64,000 bases of DNA from Oikopleura dioica (GCA_907165135.1 OU015569.1:5146001-5210000); one strand, 5' to 3'. Counted from the first letter of the stretch, positions 45,299 to 56,806 are shown. Made by a program: numbers and translations. Notes: a model not told the origin generated them from the sequence alone.

Positions 45299-48200
45299 TT
45301 ATTGCTCTGGAAAAGGCTCAAATTCTTCGTAATAGTCATCCGGCTCAGCGTTGATTGTCTTGGTATATCTGCATCTGAAAAAGCCTGTATTGATCTTTAT
45401 TTTTGGTGTTAGAGTAATACTTGTTAGTGTGCATTGAAGACTCGACGCAAAAGTTAATGTTGCAAGAAATGTCCATGTTGTATTCTTCTATTCCCTGGTT
45501 GAAGACAAACGATCTCAGGTCGAGTTTTAACGGGAATAAAAATAATTTCTATTTGATGTGAAAACTCCATTCCTAAACGAAAATCGAAGCTCACGCTTTG
45601 CGAAAACACTAGGCGATCGCAACTTGGTACTTGTAAGTCGGCTTCCTCGCCCGTTCCAAACGATGTCATAGTATTTTGGGTCCGGTACATCTCGCTCAGA
45701 TACTCGGCAATTCTTTCAAGTTTCATTATTCTTTGATTATTAAACCATATTGTGATTTTTGCCAAAGCCAATAAATTTCAAAATTAAGAAACCTTCCTGG
45801 GCATAAAACACCACTGGGGAAGCAAGAGTCAATCCAATATCCCAGACTATTTTGAAATATATATTCCTCCCAATAGACATTGACCTGCTGGTGTCTTGTA
45901 AGTCTACTTGTTTCTTAAGGATATAAGCTATGAATTTGAACTTTCGTAGCGCCTAAATGCGTTGTAGGATCATTTTCATTTCAAAAGCAATCCTACCTAA
46001 AAATGCACGCAAGACTCAAATATGGTATTTTTAAAAAAAATTTTATTGAAAATTTTCCTTTTAGAGCGATTTCAAATCTTACTCTCTCGATTTCTCGAAA
46101 TTTTTCCATTGCATCGCTAAAACTAAACCGTGTCTTTTATTTCGATGATGTTAAGCTAGAAAATTGACGGGCTTTTATTTCGAAAATCTTTCGAATTTTT
46201 ATTCTAGCGTTTTCCTCTTTCTTGCTCGTGTTTTTCTTCTTTTTGTGCTTTTTCGCTTGCAACCAATCAAAGCGCTACGCTCAACCGCGCCACTCTCACG
46301 GAAAAGAGGAGTCGAGAGAGCGAGCGCCCAGCGCGCCGCTTTTTACACTATTCGCGCGCTTGGTAAGCCTCATGAAAATGGCTCTAAAATCGGTTTCGGT
46401 CGGAATTAGGAAAAACTGATCCGTCAATTTTGTAGATAAGGGTTAAGAGAAGTTATTTATCGAAAAAACTGGACCGATTTAGTGGAAAAAATTCGAGGAA
46501 TCGAGAGAGTAAGATTTTAAATCGCTCTAAAAGGAAAATTTTCAATAAAATTTTTTTTAAAAGTACCATATTTGAGTTTTGCGTGCATTTTTAGGTAGGA
46601 ATACTTTTGAAGTGAAAATGATCCTACTTCGCATTTAGGCGCTACGAAAGTTCAAATTCATAGCTTATATCCTTAAATGCAGCCGTTTCATAGATCACAA
46701 TCTCCGGTCGCGTTTCGAATCTCGAGCTTTCTTCAAAAAGACCATTGCTGAAGTCACGTGTGACGATCTGAAATTTTATGCAAAAAATTTAAAAGTTTAT
46801 TTAAAAGTACCATTCCAATGTTTCTACCCCCAAGTTCTCTTGTTCGTTTATAGACGCGAACTTCGTTTGAGAACGAGCACATAAAACTCAACCTATGGCT
46901 GAGATGGAAGTTCTGAATAAAATCCCCTTCGGGAGTTGGTTTTTCAAGGTCAATCGACATCAAGAAGCTGATTTGTTTGTCTGAGACGATCATTTCCATT
47001 CCACAGTCGTCCAAGGGAATGTCGAATTGTAGGAATTGATTGTATATGTCCAGAGTTTTCATTTTAGGACCATTTGGTTTCGGATTGATTGTACCGTTAT
47101 GCGCCTCTACCGTGCACTCATTCAAAGAAGAGTCCATTTCGTTGATTCTTGTCGCGTTATTGAGAATGAATGTTGCCGCCTTACCATTGGAATCAACAAC
47201 GCCAGGATTTTCAAAAGCGTCTTTTCTGACCTTTACCGTCATGTACGTGGGGTTGCAGCTGAGTTCGACGCATTGGGGATTTTCGATTATGCATTCGTAC
47301 TTTCCACTCTCTCGCAGTTTTGCCGACCAACATCCAGTAGTACTTTGAAGTTCTTTTTCCGTTTTTCGATCGAATACGGAGTTGGGCCCGTATGAATTCC
47401 CTTGGCAAGTAGGAAATGACTGTGCGGAGCGAATCGCCGAGTGATAAACTTCTCTGACGGTTCGTTTCTAAAAAGATCGGAGTTTTTCTATTCAACCTGT
47501 CTTTCTGTACCGTGTAGTCTTTTTCCGATGGTGCCTTTTTAGGGAGCACATGCCTTTTACTGGTTCTTTGTTTTTATAAGTAAAAGCGTGGCACTCATTG
47601 CCAGGATAATCTTGGCACTCTTTTCCGCAATCATAAAATGACTTGACGTACTTCTCAACAAGATCGTTTCCGAGAATGTATGTGTCCTCGAAGTTCCAGT
47701 ACGGATTCGAGCCAATAAAAGTCTGCACTTTGTTTCCAGATGGCTCAAATAAGCTTCTTGCATTCGACATCCCTCGAAGCAATTTTTCTACAAGATCGTT
47801 TCTGTCGACTTCCCCGTAATTCCCATTGAAGCGAGGAATTGCAGTCTTAGCGACAAAATTGTTGATCTGTTCGGAATCAAACGGCCGTTGTTCCCTTTGT
47901 GCACGAGTAATAGTGTCATTCGCAATTACTTCATCTTAAAATTTGAGTTTTAACGAATCGAGCCCTCAATTTACTTCTTGTACCTTGCGGAAGTTTTTCG
48001 TAAAGAGTCATTCTCGGCAAATCAATGTTGAAATCTGCACATTCCGGAACAAGGCTCTCGAATTCTTTGTCCAGGTTGCAATTGACGTGTGAGATTTTTA
48101 TCTCATCCGCAATGTTCTTTCTCCAGGAGTCTACGTATCGAATTTTGTAGTCTGCAATTGTCATGATTTCGTTCATTTGAGGGCAGTTTTTGCAAAGATT

Positions 48201-48408
48201 CGAAGCGACGTAGACCAGGCAAAGATATCTCCCATCCTTAATTTGTTCTTTAGAATCATTCAATCCCAATAGATTCAACCTCTAAGCAATCGATCAAAGA
48301 TTCAGGATCTGTCCACTGTATCTCGCTCTGCTCTACAAACTGCACGCCATGGGTGTTGAAGAAAAAGCATAAAATCAGGGATATATGCAGTAGTTTTAGT
48401 TCGATCAT
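45299..48408 (-). CDS. Secreted/membrane PAN-apple plus ZP-domain protein
   Basis: Read from ATG 48408 with a signal peptide (LKLLHISLIFCFFFNTHG). Cys-containing exons (KDGRYLCLVYVASNLCKNCP, about 48230) follow, then a PAN/apple-like module (FYDCGKECQDYPGNECHAFT, about 47650-47540). The ZP-N part has NECTVEAHNGTI, FDIPLDDCGMEMIV and LSFMCSFSNEVRVYKRT (about 47120-46840), then FETRPEIVIYETAAFK (exon end 46672). ZP-C starts KQVDLQDTSRSMSIGRNIYF (from 45913) and continues CRVSERDVPDPKYYDIVWNG and YNMDISCNINFCVESSMHTN, with an acidic end EPDDYYEEFEPFPEQ. ZP domains polymerise extracellular coats such as egg envelope and tectorial matrices. Between ZP-N and ZP-C lies a 754-bp foldback element that has to be spliced out. 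I saw no clear C-terminal transmembrane segment. Confidence 0.82.
45914..46671 (-). other. GA-AG intron made of the transposon
   Basis: On the minus strand the upstream exon ends GCA TTT AAG (46672), the intron starts GATATAAGC and ends ATATCCTTAAG, and the next exon starts AAA CAA GTA (45913). Phase is 0 on both sides. Splicing leaves GCATTTAAGAAACAAG, exactly the sequence expected before insertion at TTAA. A canonical but weaker alternative exists (donor GTAGCG inside the element, acceptor GCAG 16 nt into the next exon). Confidence 0.65.
45919..46110 (+). repeat. Left terminal inverted repeat of the foldback element
   Basis: About 190 bp, matching the reverse complement of 46481-46672. Differences include gcgttgtagg versus gcgaagtagg and aagcaatcc versus aagtattcc. 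Confidence 0.85.
46481..46672 (-). repeat. Right terminal inverted repeat of the foldback element
   Basis: Partner of 45919-46110 in inverse orientation. The two arms can form a long hairpin in the primary transcript. Confidence 0.85.
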
Positions 48409-48728
48409 AAAAGTCAACTATCGGGGAAAATTTTCACAGCTCAGTTGAGCAGCTTTTTTGAGTTTTAATGTTTGGACAATTCGTGTCACTGGCATAGACG
48501 GTTTATGTAAATCCACTTTCGTCAATAATTTGTTATAGTCTCGTCTATTCTTCTGATGCAATAGCAATTTCAAAGAAAAAATCTTCTTTCCTAATCAGAG
48601 CCCATCATTTGTCCCTCAGACAGAGTATTTTTTGCCCGTCAAACTCTTCGGCGCGTGTCGAAACAAACAGGAGTGCAGTTTCGACTTTAATAAAGAGCCG
48701 TAGTCAATTTTATAAAACAAAAAGAAAA
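48409..48728. other. Divergent promoter region
   Basis: 320 bp between the ZP gene start (minus) and the acidic-protein start (plus). It is AT-rich with no recognisable element beyond a possible shared promoter. Confidence 0.35.
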
Positions 48729-49286
48729 ATGGAAAACTTACCTTTTTTTTGTTGCTCAACTCCAAGGGAATCCTCTCCCGAGCACGACTCTGGAATCCAT
48801 TTGACTCCAGAGTCTGGATACTATGAAGAGAAGACGTCCTATACTCATAATATCTCAGATTTTTATGAAAGATATCTTCAAAACACTAATCTTGACGGCT
48901 CTTTCGAGTCCGGATCACAGTCTCAAAAATCGGAGGATCTTTTCTCCAGAGAAGATATGCAATCACAAACTTTTTCTGAAACATCTATGCAAACGATCGA
49001 AGAAGAAGTTTATTATAAGAATTTGGCGGAAGAGTTTATGGGGCCTCCAGTCGAAACGTCTCTATCTCAAGAGTCGCAAACGAATTTTACTCAAGAGATA
49101 AATGAAGCCGTTGATGACGGTCAATTGTACCCGAACTCCCAACACTATTATCGAGAAATGGCGGAAGAATTTGAACGGGAAGAAGAAATGATTCATCCAG
49201 ACAGCCAAAGACCAGAGTCCCAGCAATGGTCGAGCCAACTTAGTGAGTCCTATGCAATCTTTGAAAAAACCGATTCCGACCAGTGA
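48729..49286 (+). CDS. Acidic, Ser/Gln/Glu-rich disordered protein with repeated YY-x3-AEEF motif (185 aa)
   Basis: A single exon. A short Cys-containing N-terminus (LPFFCCSTPRESSPEHDSG) precedes a strongly acidic, Ser/Gln/Thr-rich sequence with no predicted fold. The motif VYYKNLAEEFMG recurs as HYYREMAEEFER about 60 residues later, and a third, weaker YERYLQN-type element lies upstream. Several short SQ/TQ-type dipeptides (SQSQKSED, SQESQTNF, SQRPESQQ) resemble ATM/ATR-type phosphorylation clusters. No homolog is recognised. The lack of introns and even codon use support a real gene or retrogene. Its 5' end may include upstream sequence, since an open frame without ATG extends to about 48610. 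Confidence 0.6.
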   Translation: MENLPFFCCSTPRESSPEHDSGIHLTPESGYYEEKTSYTHNISDFYERYLQNTNLDGSFESGSQSQKSEDLFSREDMQSQTFSETSMQTIEEEVYYKNLAEEFMGPPVETSLSQESQTNFTQEINEAVDDGQLYPNSQHYYREMAEEFEREEEMIHPDSQRPESQQWSSQLSESYAIFEKTDSDQ

Positions 49287-50095
49287 AAACCAACTTAACT
49301 TCACTTATTCCTTCACAACGATTTTCTTCTTTTTTCATCATTTTTTCCCAATTTGAGCGGCCGTACAATTTTTGTCTGGTAAACGAAACGATTTGGAAAT
49401 ACTTCTTCAACTACGCTTGGTCCTCCACGCCGCACTCGTTTTTTCTCATGGCCGCTCTTTCCCGCGCTCCTCCGCTAAGGGACGTTTTTTATCTTTATTT
49501 TTGCCTCAAGAAGCTCAATCTTACAATTATGTTTTGATCTCTTTTTATCAAATGTTGATTTAACAGAGAACTATAATAAGAAAATTGTAACTTTTTGATT
49601 TTGACTCTTTTCCAGAAACATCCCTAAGAAAGGCTTACGATGCGTGCTCAAAGGCGACGCTTTGCTCTGGGCAAGTATGCTCGTGGCCCGCGGCGTGTTA
49701 TCACCATGGCGAGTGCTATCAGTGGATTGGGCGAGTGGCGAGGCGACAAGAGCTGCAGATTACTGCCTTTGATGAGTAAATACCTCTCCGGCAGGCAACT
49801 TGAAGAAGCAGCCATCGACAGAGGCAAACTTAAAAGAGACAAGAAGACGACGTCCTCCTTATTGCATGGTGACCAATTAGGGATTGTTTTCCATTAGAAA
49901 AAATGTCCTCCTCAGACAACTTCTCAGACTGTAGTAATGCCTTATAGTAGTATTCTCGCTTTTTAAATGTTTACTCGAATTATCGTAAACTCAAGACTTT
50001 GAGAAGATGAGTGACTCTTATGAAATGGTGATGATAATGTTTGAGTCGCATTGCGCAAAACAGACATGTTTCATTTTTGAAAACAAGAGCAAAAG
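49287..50095. other. Intergenic, no supported gene
   Basis: About 810 bp. Frame 49640-49897 (85 aa, Arg/Lys-rich) and its antisense are not convincing. No repeat or RNA gene was recognised. Confidence 0.4.
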
Positions 50096-52940
50096 ATGGA
50101 AAATGCTCTTGAATTCGTCATGCCCCAAGCAGAGGACTCGACTGTAACAACCGTTTCTTTCGACCAGTCTGAAAGTCAAGATGGCGCATCGAACGATGGA
50201 GAAACCAGCTTTGCGAGCCACGAAACCGCGCACTTCACCGAACATCACGGCGATCACGACGAATTTGACGATTTGAATGCAATAACAGAAGAGAACGAGC
50301 CGCTCTGGACAGCTTCAACCCCTGACGATCCAAATCAAATGATGGAGGTAGAATCGACGAGCCCTAACTCTAGCAAAGCGAACTTTCGAATGCCCCTGAC
50401 AAATCTCAAACGACGAAAGTCACCTGGAGGAGGTTTGATTCTCTATTTTTGAGAAAGTATAATTAATGCTTAATCGTTTAGCTGAAGCACAAGAATTTCA
50501 CACGCGAGTCAATGCCAAGTCAAAGGTTATGTTTTCGTGTGACGTATGCGATTTGGAATTTTGCGACCCAAAACTGGCGGTCAAACACATTTCCGAAAAT
50601 CACATCCCTTCCATGCCTAATCTTGGCGCCAGCTCAACGATGAACCAGGAGCCGCAGCTGATCATCAGCAATCCGGACGGAGTCAAGACACAATTCCTCA
50701 TGGACGGGCAGCGCCTGTTAGACATGGACGGAGAGGGCGTTTTCATACAAATGGCCAACTCGTCAATCAAAGAGGGCAACTCCTGCCAGATAATAACGTC
50801 GAACGCAGCTAGTAGTAATTCCCCGTGATGCAGAGCCAGCAGCTTCACGGCTTGTCCGAGTTCAGTACCATTAAATACGAGACAATTCCCATAACCAGTT
50901 CCGTCTCCACGCCTCTCAACTACCCCAAGCCGACTCAAAAGAGCAAAACTGTTCCAATCGAAGCTGCTCCAAAAGCTCTGCCTTGGAAGTATCGCCAGTC
51001 GGAAGCATCGCGAAAGATCGATCATGTAGAAGTTGCTTCTGTCCCTATTCGAGGAGCGCAGCCTAATTTTCAGCAAATGCGAAAACACGGCAGCGACGAG
51101 TTTCTCAGAGAAGACCATCTTGAAGATCAAAATCGAAATCGTCAGCTGATGGCTCCTGTTGGAAACCCCGTCGTTGTCGACGCTTACTCGAGTAGTCACA
51201 CCTCGCCATTGTCCTTTCCAGAAGATGTGCTTGAAGCGGACCTAATGGGAATGTCCAAATCCGACAAGGTAGAACTATCGAATGTATATCTAGCTTGAAT
51301 TATTTAAATAAACTATTTACAAAATAATTAATTTAAGGCAGTTACTATCGGCGAGAAACGCTTCACATGCGAGAAGTGCAACAAGCAATTCTACCGCAAG
51401 AATAAGCTTCTGCAACACATGGACGGACACGCGGCGGAAAAGATGCATCAATGCCAGTACTGCGGGAAACGTTTTCAGTTTAAAACATCGCTTGTGCACC
51501 ATTTGAATTGTCACTCAGCGAATCCGCGATTCAAGTGTCATTTCTGTGGCAAAATACTCTCCGCGCACAAGATGCTCCTCAAACACCTAGTGAAGCAGCA
51601 TGGCCAATCTGTAGACGATGAACTTGTTCCCGTCCACAAATGCGAGGACTGCGGCTACAAGACGATTTATAAGTCCGATTTGACCAAGCACAGGCGGAAA
51701 CACACTGGAGAAAAGCCCTACAGATGTCCCATTTGCTTCAAAGAATTCTCTGATTCGTCGATTCTGCGAAGGCATGAAGTTGTGCACACAGGCGCGAAAC
51801 CGTGGAAGTGCAGCTTCTGCGATAAAGCATACACTCTCCGCTCCACTCTGACTAATCACATCAAAAAGGTATGCTAAATAAAAAAGTGCTCTTACAAAAA
51901 GTTCAAGGCGCACAGTGCTTGGGCAAATGTAAATGTCTGTACCTATCAGAATTGCAACAAAGCCTTTGCGACGCATGATGAGTACGTCAAGCATTCAAAA
52001 GAATGCCGTGGCAATTATCAGCCATCGCCCAGCACTGCCTCGCCCGTCTCTGCAAAAGAAACAGAAATTCTTATAGGTAGCATTCTTCTTTTGAAATTTT
52101 TCCAACAGTGAATCTCCTTATGTAGGCAACTCTTCGAAGCAGTGCAAGTTTCTCGGCACTCAAGTTCCGAACGGCGATCTTCACAAGATCAATTCTGGCT
52201 TCCAGATTGTCAATGTGCCTCAAAACGACGAATCCAAGGTCCAAATAATCGCCTCGCTCGAGCACTCGCATTTGGAAGACGGAATAACTCTTGACGATGC
52301 TGGACGAGTTTTTACAAACCAACAACTGGAGGTAACATCTTCATTAGTTTCCTGTGTTAATTAAGTTCAAATAAGACGATTGTATTCGATCGACAACTGA
52401 CTCAGAGCGACTCGAACGTCCTTCAAGTTGAGAATGGTCTCAGCCAAGAATACAGAATAGTCGGAATCCTGCCAGAGAACACTTCTCGAAAGGTATAAAC
52501 CTTATTAATAAAAAACCGGTTCAAAATTGAAGACGATGCGCGTACCAACCACAAGCATGGTTCCGATCTCGACGTATTCCTCGACTATGTACGACTCTGA
52601 CATGAAGCCGGTAAGTCATGAGAACCTAGTCAAGTTGATTCAAAAATCGCATCGCAGGTCAATCAGATCTCTACAGCCTACAGACAGATGGTCGTTCAAG
52701 ATGCTCGACAAAATGGACATGTTCTGAATGAGCAAATTGAATTCGTGAGTGCGCTATGTTTGACTCTATGCTAATACTATTCAGGCTCAACAGAATCCGA
52801 TTGTCTACCAAGATGCAGACGAGTCGAAAAGCTTGATAGTCTCGAGCGCGAGTAATGGCAGCATTCACCTGGTGCATACAGTCGCCATGGCCAATACAGG
52901 ATCTAGCACTAATTCTGTACCACAGCCCAGAACCAGTTGA
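50096..52940 (+). CDS. Multi-C2H2 zinc-finger transcription factor
   Basis: About nine exons. The acidic N-terminus (HFTEHHGDHDEFDDLNAITE) ends near a basic patch (NLKRRKSPGG). An isolated finger follows (CDVCDLEFCDPKLAVKH, about 50540-50600). After a linker comes a tandem array from 51368 to 51900: CEKCNKQFYRKNKLLQH, CQYCGKRFQFKTSLVHH, CHFCGKILSAHKMLLKH, CEDCGYKTIYKSDLTKH, CPICFKEFSDSSILRRH and CSFCDKAYTLRSTLTNH, with TGEKPY and TGAKPW linkers. A divergent C2HC finger then crosses an intron (CTYQNCNKAFATHDEYVKH, about 51940-52010). The C-terminal half is Ser/Gln/Val-rich and probably regulatory, ending PQPRTS. Short introns separate the C-terminal exons. Architecture alone does not give an orthology. 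Confidence 0.8.
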
Positions 52941-53241
52941 GTCCGAGTACCAAGTACCTGTATGCCTTTCATTTCATAGTTCCGTTGCCAGACAAAAATT
53001 CGCGTGCCTTTGTTTTTCTACCATTTTTTACCTCCCGGGAGACCCCCTTTTCTTCAATTTCTATCTATTTTAGGCTCACTTAGATTATTCTTCAGAAGAC
53101 TCTCTTTTTTTACTTTTCAACTAACTTTAATTCAAAATTGCTGATTCATTCAGACTATTTATTTATTCTGTACACTTATTTATTAAATAAAATTAACCGA
53201 AATAACGAACGAGTATATTTCTCTAAGGTTCGAATTGTAGA
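52941..53241. other. Intergenic, 3' flank and PRMT5 promoter/acceptor
   Basis: 300 bp, pyrimidine-rich and AT-rich, with an aataaa near 53185. It ends in gaattgtag immediately before the PRMT5 ATG, a likely trans-splice acceptor. Confidence 0.4.
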
Positions 53242-56095
53242 ATGAGCTACAGTAGATCCTTGGAAGATAGTCCAACAAAGAAATCAAAGCAAGCCAGGGT
53301 TGGGGTCGATTGGAACGAGTGTCTGGTAGGCGGCGAGGAAGTTCAGGAACCGATTAACTTTCTTGTAAAATTTTTTGAAAGAAAGAATACTTTCAAATAA
53401 TGGTTAATGTTGGATATTCGTTCTGAAGCTGCAGTACGCTGAACATGGTTGCGATTTCCAAATTGTCGAGCTTTTCGACAAGAGCAAGGTTGGAAGTCTT
53501 TCGGAGGCGAAACCGAGCGAACGATTCATGGGAGAAGCGTACGTCGATAACCATCTCAAATCGAGTGAATGGTGCCAGTACAATGTGCCTAGAATTCACG
53601 TCCCTGAAGGGATAGAGTCCATGGAAGCTAAGGAGAACTTGGCAGCAGCAGAGATCGTCGATGTATGTAACAGAATTCAACTGTTTAAAGCGATATGGTT
53701 GAAAAATAATTTGTTTAGGAGCAAATCAACTGGGCATTCTTCATGTCGACTCCGGGAGTATTAATTTCCATCAAGGAAGAGCACCAGAATCTCGTCAGAC
53801 ACATCTCGAAGAGCATGAATTCTCATATCAATGACTACCCGGTCATGGCCGAGATACCAGTAGTGATGAAGACTGATGACGAAAATAACGAGGTGGAAAA
53901 TGGCGCGTTGAAAGCCTGGAGAGTCTGGGACTCGCTCAGAATGGCTTGCGATCATAAATTAAGGCTGCTAACAGTGTATGTCACAAATGATATGCCGAAA
54001 AACTATTTTTTTATGTAGCCTTCGTTTGGGAACAGAGGTGCCGCTAGAATACGAAAAAGATTTCAACCGATGGTTGGGCGAGCCTATTTACGCCATCATC
54101 ATCGAGGACGACTGTTGGACACTGAATCGAGCCGGTTATCCTTGTCTCACCAAGTCGCATCAGAACTTTATCAGCAAGTTCGTGCACATGGACCCACTGA
54201 TCATCATTGAAACGAAGGGAATGAACGAGGAATTGCACCTGCGAGTGTCTTACATCAAAAATGGAAAGTGGCCGCAGTGGTTGAGAAATGTGCCGGACAT
54301 TAACGGCTATCGCGAATCCGGCCAGTCCGTCTCATTGATGGACTATCTTCAAAGTAAGACCTCTCCGAAGCTTCGAGCTTGATAAAATCTGCTTTAGCGC
54401 CGCTTCAGCCGTTGATGGACGATTTGGAATCGCTGACTTACGAGACCTTCGAAAAAGATCCAGTGAAATACGATCTTTATCAGCAAGCAGTAGAAAAGGC
54501 TCTGAAGGCGAAAGATTTGGATGAAACGATAGTTTTCATGCTCGGTGCTGGAAGAGGCCCAATTGTCGATAAGATTTTGAGGGCTGCGAAGAATGTCGGC
54601 AAGAGGATCAAAGTCTATGCGATCGAGAAGAATCCAAGTGCAGTCAATATTCTCAGGTAGAAAATCGAAGGAACTTCCATTATTCATCTACCATTCGCAA
54701 GACTTAAGAATAATGAGCTACAGATGTGGGGAGGCAATGTGGAAATCATATCCTCGGACATGCGTGATTGGAAGCCGGATTTCAAAGCTGACATTATAGT
54801 CTCCGAATTGTTGGGTTCTTTCAGCTGTAATGAGCTTTCGCCTGAATGTCTTATTGGAGCCAATCATCTGCTAAAGGTAATAAATCTTATTTGTAAATGT
54901 GGTGACCGAGAAGTAAATTTCAAACTACTGGAAAATTAACACATAATTGTCCTGTGATTGATGGCCAACCATAATTGCCGATCACTAATAGTGGTTACTA
55001 GTAATTACTATTTCAAAAGAGTTTCCGGACTTCTTAAAACTAAGAAAGAAAGCTTCGACGTTCTGTATCGATTTGGGTTCGTACTTAACAGTTCAGGAAG
55101 TGTTAGCTCAGTTCAATTACGTGCGTAATTCTTTTTTGCGTTGAGCGCGGCGCTGCGCGATTTCAGATTTTGCGTAGGTGCGCCGCGCAGAGTGGGCGCT
55201 TCTACTATTCGCTCCACGTGCCACCCGAGTAAAATTGAGCCACAGCGAGAAATTCCCTCCTTTCCCTTGAGAAATTTTCTCAGAGATCCAATCAGAAGCA
55301 CTCAATGGGAACTAATTATTTTGTTCCTTTTTTGAGAGAGATCTAGTCGAAAACCTCGGTCGTCCTATTTAATTTGAATAGGTAAACTATAGAGAAACTT
55401 CTCCGAAGGATTGTTGAACTAAATTCTCAATGCTGATTATTTAGGATGATGCTATTTCTATACCCACATGGTATACTTCGTACCTGGCTCCGATGACGTC
55501 AGAAAGTCTCTACCGAGCTGTGAAGAAAAGTGCCAAGGTGGACAGACCAGCGTCCTTTACATTCGAATGCAATTACGTAGTTAACATGAACAACAAGGTA
55601 TTACTTTCCAAAAACCTTAATTTTATAATGTTTTTTTTTTTCGCAGCTTATTCTTGGCGAAGAAAAGGAAGTATTCTCCTTCAGCCACCCGAAGGCCTTC
55701 ATGAAAGGTGGCAATTCCTTCGATCAGCGAGCTTGTCTTTCATGGAAGCTGGCTTCCGAAGCCCGAGTTCACGGTTTCGCTGGCTACTTCCACTGCTGTC
55801 TGTACGACGATGTGTTCATGTCGATTACTCCGAAGCATCACTCGCCTAAAATGTTCAGGTACTGTCATTTTTTAAGCTTCGACGTATTATTTAAGTTTCC
55901 AGTTGGTTTCCCGTGTTCTTCCCGATCGAAACACCAATGAAAGTGCGGGCTGGCGAGACTTTAACAGTACACATGTGGCGTTGCACGAGAAAGCGCGATG
56001 CCAAAACTTGGTACGAATGGCGAGTCACCTCTCCGGACGTCACCCGTACTTTCAACCCAGCTGGTCGAGCCCAATCAATCGGCTCCCACTCCTAG
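53242..56095 (+). CDS. PRMT5: PRMT5, type II protein arginine methyltransferase
   Basis: Nine exons, all phase-checked, 646 aa (human 637): 53242-53364, 53429-53662, 53719-53975, 54019-54353, 54398-54656, 54702-54876, 55445-55597, 55647-55858 and 55903-56095. PRMT5 makes symmetric dimethylarginine on Sm proteins, histones and others. The N-terminal TIM-barrel is followed by the linker [20 protein letters not shown], the SAM motif [24 protein letters not shown] and the double-E loop [16 protein letters not shown]. After this come [16 protein letters not shown] and the C-terminal barrel ending [13 protein letters not shown]. Intron 6 (54877-55444, 568 nt) is ten times longer than the others and contains a GC-rich hairpin. 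It is the first of a co-oriented run of housekeeping genes. Confidence 0.96.
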
Positions 56096-56252
56096 ATTTT
56101 TGAATATTTTATTTATTACTTTCTTCAAACCTCACATAACTGCCTTCCCGAAGGGGCGATGCTCAGCGAAAGCCCAACATGTTCGAGGTTCAAGTTACTC
56201 AAGTAACTTACTGATTGTGTTCTTTACAGATTGATTATCGGCTCTCGGAAAT

Positions 56253-56806
56253 ATGCGCGCTGAGCTTTGTCACTTCAGCGGCCTCAAGATCCACCCCGGC
56301 CATGGCATGAGCCACTGCCGAGCCGACGGAAAGGTCATCCGAATGATCAACAGCAAGGTCGCCTCCTTGTACCACAACAAGAAGAACCCCAGAAAGCTTC
56401 GATGGACCATCCTCTACCGACGAAAGAACAAGAAGGGCATCAGGTATTGGAAAGCGAAAGTAGAGTCCTTGTGAATAATCAGATTAGCCAGGAAGCTTCT
56501 GTGAAGCGACGTGTCCGACGTAACGTCAAGGCCACCAAAGCTGTCGGAGGACTCAGCTACACTGAAATCCTCAACAAGAAGATGCAGAAGCCCGAGGTAA
56601 GACCTACCCAAGAGCCCACTTTCCACCGACCCTTGTAGATCCGACAGAAGCAGCGAGAAAACGCCATCCGAGCTGCCAAGGACAAGAAGAAGGCCAACGA
56701 GGCTAACAAGAAGGCCGCTCGCTCCGCCACTCTTGCTAAGGGCAAGGCCGCCGCTCCCGTCGCCAAGCAGATGAAGAAGGGCGGTGCCAAGGCTGGAAAG
56801 CGCTAA
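56253..56806 (+). CDS. RPL24: Large-subunit ribosomal protein eL24 (RPL24)
   Basis: Three exons, 56253-56443, 56488-56596 and 56639-56806, give 155 aa (human 157). The N-terminal core MRAELCHFSGLKIHPGHG carries the zinc-ribbon-derived fold, DGKVIRMINSK follows, and NPRKLRWTILYRRKNKKG is the conserved block. The tail is Lys/Ala-rich and ends AGKR. Codon use is strongly biased (CGA for Arg, AAG for Lys) as in RPL15, consistent with high expression. The PRMT5 stop lies 157 bp upstream and the RPL15 start 97 bp downstream. Confidence 0.96.

Larger units (their letters stand above)
45919..46672. mobile_element. TTAA-flanked foldback transposon acting as a coding-gene intron
   Basis: The ends 45919-46110 and 46481-46672 are inverted copies of each other over about 190 bp with only scattered differences. 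The element begins GGATATAAGC and ends GCTTATATCC and is bounded on both sides by TTAA (45915-45918 and 46673-46676), a target duplication typical of piggyBac-like elements. The 370-bp core has no convincing ORF; it is partly GC-rich (about 46265-46365). The element is nonautonomous. It interrupts the ZP-domain reading frame between ZP-N and ZP-C. Confidence 0.88.

Noticed and set aside
45880-45904. Canonical GT-AG alternative for the ZP intron (donor GTAGCG in the element arm, acceptor GCAG near 45888)
   Set aside because: It would add element-derived residues (DISYEFELS) and delete ancestral codons, and the donor is weak. The GA-AG solution restores the pre-insertion sequence exactly. Kept as the main alternative, not excluded.
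46164-46419. Plus-strand frames of 65-81 codons inside the foldback element
   Set aside because: No transposase signature (no DDE/DDD pattern). They begin in T-rich sequence, so the element is treated as noncoding.
49640-49897. 85-codon basic plus-strand frame
   Set aside because: Overlaps an equally open antisense frame, with no conserved motif. A chance frame in GC-rich DNA is more likely.
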